Shown: one piece after another, positions 7,308-15,821 of the stretch
Numbering within the stretch: the first letter of the stretch is position 1
How the letters are laid out: every line of letters starts with the position of its first letter
Source of the DNA: Mesorhizobium shangrilense
GTDB taxonomy: Bacteria > Pseudomonadota > Alphaproteobacteria > Rhizobiales > Rhizobiaceae
NCBI RefSeq assembly: GCF_028826155.1
Contig: NZ_JAQGPN010000001.1
Coordinates: 1,431,501 to 1,495,500 of the forward strand
Length of the DNA stretch: 64,000 bases
Direction: 5' to 3'
Notes under the pieces: generated by a model
Told to the model about the DNA's origin: nothing
The model's database searches: none
Seen by the model: only the letters and a program-made list of their open reading frames with translations
Made by a program: the position numbers and the translations under genes

Positions 7308-9077
7308 TCACCCACCCTTGGCCGCGGACGTCACCAGTGAATCGACGTCGATCGTGCCGATGAGACGCGTGCCCTCGATCTCGCGCTTGTCGCCATGGAA
7401 GAACACCATTGACGGGGGCCCCGCCACGCGCAGCGCCTTCATCAGCTCCTCACGCCTGGGGTCGAGCTCCGTGATGTCGACTTTGACGAGGCGGTACGAC
7501 GCGAGGGCCTCTTCGATACGCGGATCGGGCAGGACGGAACGCTCTATCTTCCGGCAGATGACGCACCAATCGGCCGTGAAGTACACCATCAGGGGCCGCT
7601 TCTGGCCATCGGGATCGTCGAAGCGGGCCAGGAGGTCGGGCAGGGTGGCGACCTCTTCGAAGGCGAGCGCGGATTTGCTCTGGGGAGGGGACTTCAGCAC
7701 GATCCGCGCCTGCGCCTGAAAGGGCCGGTCGCCTCCGGATGCCGCAGTCAGCCCCATGACGGCGGCGTAGACGGAAAACACGCCGGCCGTCGCGCGCAAG
7801 GCGCGCCGACGCCAGCCCTTCGCCGCGCGGCCGAGAAGCCAGCCGGCGGCGGCGATCAGGAGCAACGCCCAGAGCACGGATAGGACGACATCGGACAGGA
7901 GCGGGGATGCGAGCCAGATCGCGACGCCCAGAAAGGCGAAGCCGAACGCCTTCTTGACGCTCTCCATCCACGCTCCGGCGCGCGGCAGAAGATGACCGCC
8001 GAAGCCGGCCAGTGCGATCAGCGGTAGGCCCTTGCCCAATCCGAGAGCGAAAAGCGCGGCCGCGCCGAGCTTCCAGTCGCCTCCCTGCGCGACATAGATG
8101 AGCGCTCCGGCAAGCGGTGCGGTGACGCAGGGCCCGACGATCAGTGCCGAGGAAAAGCCGAGGGCCGCGGCCGAGGTGATCGAGCCGCGCCCGGCGTTCC
8201 TGCCGGCGAAACGGGATGTCCAGGCGGACGGCAGCTGGAGCTCGAACAGGCCGAACATGGAGAGCGCCAGCAGGACCAGGATGGCTGCGCTGGCGGCGGT
8301 CGTCCATGGCGACTGGAGCGCGATCTGCATGTTGTGGCCGCTCCATGCCACGATGGCGCCGACCAGCGCGAAGGCGAAGGCGAGGGCGACGACATAGACG
8401 GAGGCCAGCGTGAAGCCCCGCGCCGCGGTCAGGCTCTCGCCCTGACGGCCAAGCATGCCGGCGACGATCGGATACATCGGCAGCACGCATGGCGTGAACG
8501 CCAGCAGCAGCCCGAAACCGAGAAAGCCTGCGATCACCCACGGATAGGCGCCGTCGGCGAGCAGCCTGGCAGCGCCGCCCTGATCCTCGGCAAGTATCAG
8601 CCCGGAATCGGCGGCTTCAACGGGCGGCGGCGCGTCCTGCGCCGGCGTCGACCACGCCACCGTCGGTCCGGCGTCCGAAATCGCAAGCGTCGCCGGATCG
8701 ACCTGGCGCGTCTCCGGCCGATAGCAGATGCCGTCTTCCTGGCATCCCTGATAGGTGACCTTCAGGGGCTGCGCGACCGGACCGGCGATCGCGACGCGTG
8801 CTTGCCTGTAGATGACCTCGACCGATCCGAAACTCGGATCGTCCTTCACCTCGCCTCGTGACGAGGTAAAGGGAACCGGCTCTGCGGCGTGCACCTCGAA
8901 GTGATCGCGATAGAGGTAGTAGCCGTCGGCGATCTCCCATCTGAGTTCGATGCCGTCGCCGCCGCGCACCGCCGTCATGCGGAATGCGTCGTCGGCGGCA
9001 AGCGGCTCGGCGCTGGACGCCACCGAGAGAGCCATCAGCGCCAGAAGCGCGGAAACGAACCCGACTATCGCCTTCAT
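7308..9077 (-). CDS. dsbD: Thiol:disulfide interchange protein DsbD
   Basis: The 589-residue protein has all three DsbD modules: a signal peptide (about 1-22), an N-terminal alpha domain with the cysteine pair in YQGCQEDGICY, a central multi-helix membrane domain starting near FLGFGLLLAFTPCVLPMYPI and including IVGPCVTAPLAGAL, and a C-terminal thioredoxin domain with WCVIC (Cys505 and Cys508). It passes electrons from cytoplasmic thioredoxin to periplasmic proteins. It forms an operon with the TlpA-like gene. A perfect CTTAAG-N5-CTTAAG box lies 52 nt upstream, in the gap shared with the two-component genes. Confidence 0.95.
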   Translation of the reverse strand: MKAIVGFVSALLALMALSVASSAEPLAADDAFRMTAVRGGDGIELRWEIADGYYLYRDHFEVHAAEPVPFTSSRGEVKDDPSFGSVEVIYRQARVAIAGPVAQPLKVTYQGCQEDGICYRPETRQVDPATLAISDAGPTVAWSTPAQDAPPPVEAADSGLILAEDQGGAARLLADGAYPWVIAGFLGFGLLLAFTPCVLPMYPIVAGMLGRQGESLTAARGFTLASVYVVALAFAFALVGAIVAWSGHNMQIALQSPWTTAASAAILVLLALSMFGLFELQLPSAWTSRFAGRNAGRGSITSAAALGFSSALIVGPCVTAPLAGALIYVAQGGDWKLGAAALFALGLGKGLPLIALAGFGGHLLPRAGAWMESVKKAFGFAFLGVAIWLASPLLSDVVLSVLWALLLIAAAGWLLGRAAKGWRRRALRATAGVFSVYAAVMGLTAASGGDRPFQAQARIVLKSPPQSKSALAFEEVATLPDLLARFDDPDGQKRPLMVYFTADWCVICRKIERSVLPDPRIEEALASYRLVKVDITELDPRREELMKALRVAGPPSMVFFHGDKREIEGTRLIGTIDVDSLVTSAAKGG

Positions 9078-9128
9078 TGTGTTGATTACCTCTTCAGCGC
9101 GTTGTCGGAGCCGGGGTCGACCGCATTC

Positions 9129-9145
9129 CTTAAGGCAGCCTTAAG
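9129..9145. promoter_or_regulatory. PmrA/QseB-type box CTTAAG-N5-CTTAAG
   Basis: Two perfect CTTAAG hexamers separated by GCAGC form a direct repeat with 11-bp period, the arrangement bound by PmrA/QseB-type OmpR-family regulators. It sits in the divergent gap between dsbD (52 nt) and the response regulator gene (45 nt). The same box recurs at 12671-12687. Confidence 0.8.
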
Positions 9146-9189
9146 CCTGCGGGCCAAGAGCTGGAGCCGGAAAAGATGTTGAACTGCCG

Positions 9190-9852
9190 ATGCGTGTACT
9201 GATTGTCGAGGACGACCCCATCTTGCGCGACGGATTGTCGGTGGGCCTGAAACTCGCCGGCTTCATTCCGGACGCGGTGGCGACGTGCGGCGATGCCGAT
9301 GCGGCCCTGCGGGCGAGCGAGTACGACGCGGTGGTCCTCGACGTCATGCTCCCCGACGGCTCGGGTCTCGACCTGCTGGCGGAGCGACGACGCCTGAAAG
9401 ACCCGACGCCGATCCTCCTGCTCACCGCACGCGACCAGATCGCGGATCGGATCGCGGGCCTCGATGCCGGCGCGGACGACTATCTGGGCAAGCCCTTCGA
9501 CCTCGACGAGCTGGCCGCGCGCGTGCGGGCGATCCTTCGGCGGGGCTCCGGCCGGGCCTCCTCCGTCCTGCAATGGGCCGACGTGACGCTCGATCCGGCC
9601 ACATTGACGGTTCGCCGCGACGGGCGGACGGTTCCGCTGACGCGGCGCGAGTTCACTTTGTTGAGAGCATTGATGGAGCGGCCCGGGACCGTCCTCGGCA
9701 AGTCGGCGCTCGAAGAGGCCCTTTACGGCTGGCAGGAAGGCGTCGAGAGCAATGCGGTGGAAGTCCACATCCACCACCTGCGCAGCAAGATCGGGCCGGG
9801 CGTCGTGGAGACGGTGCGCGGCGTGGGCTACCGGGTCGGGACCGAGATCTGA
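9190..9852 (+). CDS. OmpR-family response regulator (QseB/PmrA type)
   Basis: The 220-residue protein has an N-terminal receiver with acidic pocket residues VEDD, phosphoacceptor Asp51 (VVLDVMLPDGSG), the conserved TAR segment and Lys in LGKPFDLDE, and a C-terminal winged helix (LTRREFTLLRALMERPG...VEVHIHHLRSKIG...VRGVGYRVG). Its stop codon overlaps the start of the kinase gene (ATGA), so the pair is translationally coupled. The CTTAAG box 45 nt upstream suggests autoregulation and control of the adjoining dsbD and DsbA/L,D-transpeptidase genes, which is an inference. Confidence 0.93.
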   Translation: MRVLIVEDDPILRDGLSVGLKLAGFIPDAVATCGDADAALRASEYDAVVLDVMLPDGSGLDLLAERRRLKDPTPILLLTARDQIADRIAGLDAGADDYLGKPFDLDELAARVRAILRRGSGRASSVLQWADVTLDPATLTVRRDGRTVPLTRREFTLLRALMERPGTVLGKSALEEALYGWQEGVESNAVEVHIHHLRSKIGPGVVETVRGVGYRVGTEI

Positions 9853-11216
9853 TGAAGTCGATACGCGCACGGCTCCTCGCCATCCTGCTTGCGACGACCG
9901 GCGCGGTCTGGCTCTCCGCCGCCGTGTGGATCTACACGAACACGCAGGCCGAGGTGGAGAGGGTGCTGGACGCGCGGCTGAAGGAGGCGGCGCGGATGGT
10001 CAACTCGCTGATCACCGATCATCGGGTCGAGGTGGCGATGGCCGCTGCAACGGCCTCGCCTCCGTTCAAGCCGGCTCCGCTTGCCGACGACCCCTCCTAC
10101 AACCACCAGCTGTCCTGCCAGATCTGGTCGCTTTCGGGCGCTCTCGTGGGGCGGTCGGAAAGCGCACCTGAGCAACGGCTGTCCCAGACACCAAACGGCT
10201 TCTCGGACACGGTCATCGACGGGGAGACATGGCGCGTCTACGCGGTCGAGAACGCCGCGCTCGGCGTCCAGGTTCTGGTGGGCGACAATCTCCAGATCCG
10301 CGACGGGCTGGTCAACGACGTCATCAAGGGCCTGCTGCTGCCGCTCGCCCTCATAGTTCCGTTTGCCGGAGCGCTCATCTGGTTCAGTGTCCGCCGCGGG
10401 CTGTCTCCCCTGGATCGCATGGCGGAGGCGCTGTCGGGGCGGTCCGCGGACGACCTGCGGCCCATCGTGGCCGCCGATGCGCCCACCGAGATTGCGCCCG
10501 CGCTCCACGCGCTCAATGGCCTGTTCCGGCGCGTGGACGACGCGCGGCAGCGCGAGCGGAGTTTTACGGCCTTCGCCGCCCATGAGCTGAAGACGCCGCT
10601 TGCCGGCATCAAGACGCAGGCCCAGATCGCCCTTGCCAGCGACGATGCGGACACCAAGGCCCACGCGCTGGCCCAGATCGCCAGCGGCGTCGACCGGTCG
10701 GCGCGGCTGGCGCGCCAACTCCTCGACCTCGCCTCGGTGGATGCGGCGGACACATGGCCGGAAAGGAAGGAAGTCGACCTGCACGGCGTCCTTGCGGGTG
10801 CGGCGTCCGGCCTGAAAGCGCTTGCCGATGTCCGCGCTGTCTCGATCGATCTGGCGAATTGTGATCGGCCGAGGATCGTGGCTGAGCCGGTCTTCGTCGG
10901 AATGGCCGTGCGCAACGTGGTCGAGAACGCCATCCACCATGCGCCCCCCGGCACGACGGTAAGGATTTGCCTCGCGCGAAACGAGGAGACGGTTGCCGTC
11001 ATCATCGAAGACGAAGGCCCGGGCATGAGCGACGAGGAACTCGCGCACGCGACCGAACGCTTCTATCGCGGCCGCAGCCGGCTGGAGACCGGCAGCGGCC
11101 TGGGGCTGGCCATCGTCGAAACCGTCATGAAGCGCTGCGGCGGCAATCTCGCCATCGCCAACCGCACGCCCCAAGGCCTGCGCGTCCGGCTCACATTCGA
11201 CGCCGCTGCCGCATAG
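9852..11216 (+). CDS. Sensor histidine kinase (QseC type)
   Basis: The 454-residue membrane kinase has a first helix at about 7-27, a periplasmic sensor region of about 130 residues, a second helix near 160-180, a HAMP-like linker, the dimerisation helix with phospho-His244 (FAAHELKTPLAG), and the ATPase boxes N (VVENAIHHAP), G1 (DEGPGMS) and G2 (GSGLGLAIV). It presumably phosphorylates the preceding regulator. Genes around it act on envelope thiols and peptidoglycan crosslinks, so the signal may be envelope redox or wall stress; this is not shown by sequence. Its 3' end is 18 nt from the convergent L,D-transpeptidase gene. Confidence 0.92.
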   Translation: MKSIRARLLAILLATTGAVWLSAAVWIYTNTQAEVERVLDARLKEAARMVNSLITDHRVEVAMAAATASPPFKPAPLADDPSYNHQLSCQIWSLSGALVGRSESAPEQRLSQTPNGFSDTVIDGETWRVYAVENAALGVQVLVGDNLQIRDGLVNDVIKGLLLPLALIVPFAGALIWFSVRRGLSPLDRMAEALSGRSADDLRPIVAADAPTEIAPALHALNGLFRRVDDARQRERSFTAFAAHELKTPLAGIKTQAQIALASDDADTKAHALAQIASGVDRSARLARQLLDLASVDAADTWPERKEVDLHGVLAGAASGLKALADVRAVSIDLANCDRPRIVAEPVFVGMAVRNVVENAIHHAPPGTTVRICLARNEETVAVIIEDEGPGMSDEELAHATERFYRGRSRLETGSGLGLAIVETVMKRCGGNLAIANRTPQGLRVRLTFDAAAA

Positions 11217-11234
11217 GGGCAGGGCGTCGAAGCC

Positions 11235-11915
11235 TCACTTGACGATGACCTTCGCGCCCTTGCCGACGCGGTCGTAGAGGTCGATCACATCCTGGTTCAG
11301 CATGCGGATGCAGCCAGCCGACACCGCCTTGCCGATGCTCGACGGTTCGTTCGTGCCGTGGATGCGGTAGAGCGTGTCGACGCCGTCCTGGAACAGATAG
11401 AGCGCGCGCGCGCCCATCGGGTTGCCGGGGCCGCCGTCGACGCCGCCGGCGTGCTTGCCGTAGCGCTCGGGATTGCGCTTGATCATGTTCGGCGTGGGGG
11501 TCCAGCGCGGCCATTCGCGCTTGTAGGCGAGGTCGGCCGTGCCCGAGAAGGCGCGTCCGGCTGCGCCCACGCCCACACCGTAGCGCAGAGCCTTGCCGCC
11601 CGGCTGGACGAGATAGAGAAACCGGCTGCCTGGATCGACGATGACCGTGCCGACCGGCTCGGCGGTCGGATAGTCGACGGTCTGCTTGTGAAACTGCTTC
11701 GGTATGCGGCCCATGTCGACGTCGGGAACCGGAAACTTCTCCTGGCGGGGCGGTGTCTTGCGTTTTTCGACAAGCGCCAACGCAGGCGCGCTTGCGCCTG
11801 CATTGGCTGAGTTGGGCGGCGGGCCGGACGTGGCGCAGCCCGCGATCGTGAGGCAGACGAGGGAGGTCGCGAGAAGACGCGCGAGGGGGCCGGTCTCGGG
11901 CCGGGACATTGGCAT
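11235..11915 (-). CDS. L,D-transpeptidase lipoprotein (YkuD family)
   Basis: The 226-residue protein begins with a signal peptide ending in a lipobox (LTIAGCAT), so it is likely lipid-anchored. The YkuD catalytic block is complete: His186 in YRIHGTNEPSSIGKAVS and Cys202 in AGCIRML. Such enzymes make 3-3 peptidoglycan crosslinks or attach proteins to peptidoglycan. It lies 24 nt downstream of the DsbA-like gene on the same strand, which suggests an operon. The catalytic cysteine could depend on the redox proteins encoded nearby. An in-frame ATG at 11909 is an alternative start. Confidence 0.92.
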   Translation of the reverse strand: MPMSRPETGPLARLLATSLVCLTIAGCATSGPPPNSANAGASAPALALVEKRKTPPRQEKFPVPDVDMGRIPKQFHKQTVDYPTAEPVGTVIVDPGSRFLYLVQPGGKALRYGVGVGAAGRAFSGTADLAYKREWPRWTPTPNMIKRNPERYGKHAGGVDGGPGNPMGARALYLFQDGVDTLYRIHGTNEPSSIGKAVSAGCIRMLNQDVIDLYDRVGKGAKVIVK

Positions 11916-11939
11916 CGGAGTCTCGATTTCGGAGGAGAA

Positions 11940-12623
11940 TTACTGCTGGACGCTTTCGCGGGCGTCCTTGACGACCTGGCGGAAGCCCATTTCATCGAGC
12001 GCGGAGGCGACCATGAAGGGTCCGATGAGATAGACGGGCGTGCCCTGCAGACCAAGCGCATCGGCCTGCGCGCCGTTGCGGCGGATCAGCGCCGTGATCT
12101 CCGCGTCGTGCTTCTTGGCGTCGCCCTCGAGCCGGGTCATGTCGACGCCCGAGGCCTCGATGGCTTGACGCATCCGCTCCTCGCCAACGCGTCGACCCTC
12201 GATGCTCATGAGGGCTTCGTGGACCGCCTCGTACTTGCCCTGGTAGTGGGCCGCCAACGCGGCCTTCGCGCCGTAGACCGAGGCCTCGGTGAGGATCGGC
12301 CAGTCCTTATAGACGAGCCGGATGTTCCCGTCCGACTTCATGACACTGGCAAGCGGCGCCATGGCCTGCTTGCAGAAGGGGCAGTTGTAATCGAAGAAGC
12401 TGACGATGGTGACGTCGCCCTTGGGGTTACCGCTGGTCGGCGCAGCCGGATCGTTGAGGATCATCTCGCGGCTCACATCGTCGGCGCTCGCCGACGGCGC
12501 GAGGCCGACCAGCGCTCCGGCCATGACGCCTCCGATCAGGGCGCGCCGTGTCACGATTCCGCAGGCGTGCGCGGGCGCAGCCTCGCGGAGCGCGTTTCCT
12601 TCGGCCGGTCTCTCGATGAACAT
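11940..12623 (-). CDS. DsbA-family thiol oxidoreductase
   Basis: The 227-residue protein has a twin-arginine-like export signal (TRRALIGGVMAGALVGLAPSASA), a thioredoxin fold with the active site CPFC (Cys81 and Cys84 within FFDYNCPFCKQ) and the cis-Pro loop LQGTPVYLIG. It belongs to the DsbA/thioredoxin_4 group of periplasmic oxidases or isomerases. Together with DsbD and the TlpA-like protein it gives the region a full envelope thiol pathway. The second perfect CTTAAG box lies 48 nt upstream of the start codon. Confidence 0.9.
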   Translation of the reverse strand: MFIERPAEGNALREAAPAHACGIVTRRALIGGVMAGALVGLAPSASADDVSREMILNDPAAPTSGNPKGDVTIVSFFDYNCPFCKQAMAPLASVMKSDGNIRLVYKDWPILTEASVYGAKAALAAHYQGKYEAVHEALMSIEGRRVGEERMRQAIEASGVDMTRLEGDAKKHDAEITALIRRNGAQADALGLQGTPVYLIGPFMVASALDEMGFRQVVKDARESVQQ

Positions 12624-12670
12624 TCGTACCCCTTCGATGACGATGAGTTGAAGGCATCGGCCCCGGCGAC

Positions 12671-12687
12671 CTTAAGCCAGCCTTAAG
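12671..12687. promoter_or_regulatory. PmrA/QseB-type box CTTAAG-N5-CTTAAG
   Basis: This is a second perfect copy of the box, with spacer CCAGC. It lies in the divergent gap between the DsbA-like gene (48 nt) and the second L,D-transpeptidase gene (about 47 nt to ATG 12734). It predicts control by the two-component system encoded at 9190-11216. Confidence 0.8.
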
Positions 12688-12733
12688 GTCGAGTGGTGTT
12701 TTGGGCCGCATGCCTGAAAGCCTGGAAAGATTC

Positions 12734-13477
12734 ATGTCCGACGCCAGCCACAATCATCAGACCGCAACGACCGGTGGCGGCGTCAGCCGCCGGGGATTGC
12801 TCCTTGGAGCAGCCGCTCTCGCCCTGTCCGGGTGCACGACGGCCCGCCAGGCCATGCCGACCGCGCCGGCACCCTCCAAAAGGCCCCCGGTTCCCGAGAC
12901 GCCGCCAATGTACTACGCCATGCCGAACGAGCGTTTCCCCATCCCGGAGGTCGACGTCTCGAAGGTGGACCAGAAATTCTGGCGCCAGGAGGTCGACTAT
13001 CCGACGTCCGAGGCGCCCGGCACGCTGATCGTCGATACGCCCAACAAACACCTCTACCATGTGCAGCCCGGGCAACGGGCGGTGCGCTACGGCATCGGCG
13101 TCGGCAGGGACGGCTTTTCCTGGTCCGGTCGCGCCATCGTCGCCTACAAGCGCGAGTGGCCGGTATGGACGCCGCCGGACGAGATGGTCGCGCGCCAGCC
13201 GCAGCTGGAGCCCTATTCGATACTCAACGGGGGCATGCCGCCCGGCCTCAACAATCCGCTCGGTGCAAGGTCCCTCTACATTCACAAGGATGGACGCGAC
13301 ACGCTCTATCGCGTGCACGGTTCTCCAGAGGCGCATTCGATCGGCAAGGCGGTGTCCTCAGGCTGCATCCGCCTGCTCAATCAGGACATCATTCATCTTC
13401 ACGGAGCGGTTCGCGACGGAAGCACCATCATCGTGATTCCCGATCCGCTGATGGGGCAGCAGCAGTCCTTCGCATGA
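12734..13477 (+). CDS. L,D-transpeptidase lipoprotein (YkuD family), second copy
   Basis: The 247-residue protein carries a Tat-like leader with a lipobox (SRRGLLLGAAALALSGC, lipid Cys34) and the YkuD catalytic residues His195 (RVHGSPEAHSIGKA) and Cys211 (SSGCIRLL). It is clearly paralogous to the enzyme at 11235-11915. The segments RFPIPEVDVSKVDQKFWRQEVDYPT and KFPVPDVDMGRIPKQFHKQTVDYPT align closely. I chose ATG 12734 because GGAAAG lies just upstream; ATG 12710 and TTG 12701 are in frame. Confidence 0.9.
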   Translation: MSDASHNHQTATTGGGVSRRGLLLGAAALALSGCTTARQAMPTAPAPSKRPPVPETPPMYYAMPNERFPIPEVDVSKVDQKFWRQEVDYPTSEAPGTLIVDTPNKHLYHVQPGQRAVRYGIGVGRDGFSWSGRAIVAYKREWPVWTPPDEMVARQPQLEPYSILNGGMPPGLNNPLGARSLYIHKDGRDTLYRVHGSPEAHSIGKAVSSGCIRLLNQDIIHLHGAVRDGSTIIVIPDPLMGQQQSFA

Positions 13478-13852
13478 CGCGGCAGCCGACCGGTCGAATT
13501 CCTTGCTGGAAATCGCCCGACAACTGAAACCCTGTGACGGGCCCAGATCGTATCTTGGGTGAAGGCCCGACCGACACACCCGGATCGCCGGGCTCGCTCG
13601 GGCGAAAATACCACACTACGTCCCGGATGCTCTTTCGCTGATCGTTTTCGAGCGGGCGTGATGGTCGTGGTGTGGTATGTTTCGAATCACCCTCATGGAA
13701 AGTGAGGGTTGGAGACTGATCACCGGAGGTTGGCTTCGCGTGGGAGGTTGGAGGCGAGGCTATGTTCTCCGGGATGTGAAGGAACCACTACGCCGTTCAC
13801 TAAGTTGAAGACACACCGGCACATGCCGGATCGACTAGGGCGCGAGGGTATC
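13478..13852 (+). promoter_or_regulatory. Long structured leader upstream of prkA
   Basis: No gene is supported in these 375 bp. They hold a perfect 9-bp inverted repeat (ATACCACAC 13608-13616 and GTGTGGTAT 13670-13678), a 7-bp hairpin (ACCCTCA 13689-13695, TGAGGGT 13703-13709) and a direct repeat GGAGGTTGG at 13725-13733 and 13743-13751. I find no canonical promoter with confidence. The density of repeats suggests regulation of the downstream starvation operon. Confidence 0.45.
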
Positions 13853-15802
13853 ATGCCTGAGAAAGCATCCGACGTCTTTGGCCTGTTTTCGGAGATATAT
13901 ACCGATACGGCCCACGAGGAGATGAGCCTCCAGCAATATCTGCTAGCCTGCGCCGAGGACAAGTCGATGTATGCATCGGCGCCCGAGCGCATGGTGGCTG
14001 CGATCGGCGAGCCTACGCTGATCGACACAAGCAAGGACGAGCGATTCGGCCGCATCTTTGCGAACAGGACGATCAAGACATACGCCTCCTTTGCCGACTT
14101 CTATGGCATGGAAGACACGATCGAGCGCATCGTCGGCTATTTCCGCTATGCCTCGCAGGGCCTCGAGGAGCGCAAGCAGATCCTCTATCTCCTCGGCCCG
14201 GTCGGCGGCGGCAAGTCGTCGCTCGCCGAACGGCTGAAGAAGCTGATGGAGAAGCGGCCGATCTACACGCTGAAGGTCGGGAAGGAGATAAGCCCGGTCT
14301 TCGAGTCCCCGCTGGGGCTCTTCCATCCCGACCGCATGGGGGACCTGCTGGAGGAGAAATACGGCATCGCCCGCCGCCGGCTGAACGGCCTGATATCGCC
14401 ATGGGCCGCGAAACGGCTCGACGAATTGTCCGGCGACATCTCAAAATTCAGCGTCGTCAGGCTGATGCCGTCGAGACTGCGCCAGATCGCCATCGCCAAG
14501 ACCGAGCCCGGCGACGAGAACAATCAGGACGTTTCCGCGCTGGTCGGCAAGGTCGACATCCGCAAGCTCGAGAACTTCAGCCAGAACGATCCGGACGCCT
14601 ACTCCTACAGCGGAGGACTGAACCGGACGACCCAGGGCCTGCTGGAGTTCGTCGAGATGTTCAAGGCCCCGATCAAGGTGCTGCATCCCCTGCTCACGGC
14701 CACCCAGGAAGGCAGCTACAACGGTACCGAGAGCTTTGGAGCGTTCCCCTACCAGGGCATCATCGTGGCCCATTCCAACGAGTCGGAATGGCTACAGTTC
14801 AAGAACAACAAGAACAACGAGGCGTTCCTCGACCGCATCCTGGTGGTCAAGGTGCCGTATTGCCTGCGGGTCACCGAGGAACGGCAGATCTACGAGAAAC
14901 TGTTGCGGGAAAGCGAACTGGCCGACAGCCCGTGCGCTCCGGAGGTGCTGGACATCCTCAGCCGCTTCACCGTGTCGACCCGCCTCCACGAGCACGACAA
15001 CTCGCCGCTCTACACCAAGATGCGGGCCTATGACGGCGAGAACCTGAAGGACGTCGACCCCAAGGCGAAGTCGGTCCAGGAGTACCGCGACGCCGCAGGC
15101 GTGGACGAAGGCATGACCGGGGTCAGCACCCGCTTCGCCTTCAAGATCCTGTCGCAGACGTTCAACTACGACACCAATGAGGTGGCCGCCGATCCGGTGC
15201 ACCTGATGTACATCCTTGAGGAGGCGATCAAGCGCGAGCAGTTTCCGAAGGAAACCGAGGCGGCCTATCTCAACTTCATCAAGTCGGAGCTGGCTTCCCG
15301 ATACGCGGAGTTCATCGGCCACGAGATCCAGAAGGCCTATCTGGAATCCTACAGCGAGTACGGCCAGAACCTGTTCGACCGCTACATCGCCTATGCCGAC
15401 GCCTGGATCGAGGATCAGGACTACAAGGATCCCGACACCGGCCAGATCCTGAACCGCTCGGTTCTCGACACGGAACTGTCGCAGATCGAGAAGCCGGCCG
15501 GAATCGCCAACCCGAAGGATTTCCGCAACGAGGTGGTCAAGTTCACGCTGCGGGCGCGCGCCAAGAATCACGGTCGCAACCCGTCCTGGACGAGCTACGA
15601 GAAGCTGCGTGAGGTGATCGAGAAGCGGATGTTCGGCCAGGTCGAGGACCTGCTGCCCGTCATCAGCTTCGGCTCCAAGCAGGATAGCGTGACGGAAAAG
15701 CGTCACACGGAATTCGTGCAGCGCATGGTGAAACGCGGCTACACCGAGCGGCAGGTGCGGCGGCTGGTGGACTGGTACATGCGGGTGAACAAGGCTGGCT
15801 GA
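13853..15802 (+). CDS. prkA: PrkA/YeaG family serine protein kinase
   Basis: The 649-residue protein matches PrkA (about 640 residues): an N-terminal AAA+ module with Walker A GPVGGGKSS (115-123) and the C-terminal PrkA domain. In enterobacteria YeaG is a cytoplasmic kinase expressed under starvation, and in Bacillus PrkA acts in sporulation. ATG 13853 is chosen because GAGGG lies 5-9 nt upstream; an in-frame ATG at 13823 is less likely. It is the first gene of the conserved prkA-yeaH-spoVR operon. Confidence 0.95.
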   Translation: MPEKASDVFGLFSEIYTDTAHEEMSLQQYLLACAEDKSMYASAPERMVAAIGEPTLIDTSKDERFGRIFANRTIKTYASFADFYGMEDTIERIVGYFRYASQGLEERKQILYLLGPVGGGKSSLAERLKKLMEKRPIYTLKVGKEISPVFESPLGLFHPDRMGDLLEEKYGIARRRLNGLISPWAAKRLDELSGDISKFSVVRLMPSRLRQIAIAKTEPGDENNQDVSALVGKVDIRKLENFSQNDPDAYSYSGGLNRTTQGLLEFVEMFKAPIKVLHPLLTATQEGSYNGTESFGAFPYQGIIVAHSNESEWLQFKNNKNNEAFLDRILVVKVPYCLRVTEERQIYEKLLRESELADSPCAPEVLDILSRFTVSTRLHEHDNSPLYTKMRAYDGENLKDVDPKAKSVQEYRDAAGVDEGMTGVSTRFAFKILSQTFNYDTNEVAADPVHLMYILEEAIKREQFPKETEAAYLNFIKSELASRYAEFIGHEIQKAYLESYSEYGQNLFDRYIAYADAWIEDQDYKDPDTGQILNRSVLDTELSQIEKPAGIANPKDFRNEVVKFTLRARAKNHGRNPSWTSYEKLREVIEKRMFGQVEDLLPVISFGSKQDSVTEKRHTEFVQRMVKRGYTERQVRRLVDWYMRVNKAG

Positions 15803-15821
15803 GGCCGGAATCGGGGCCGCC

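Noticed and set aside
13785..13800. GGAAC followed by CGTT upstream of prkA as EcfG promoter
   Set aside because: The spacing is only 8 nt, which is incompatible with sigma binding.
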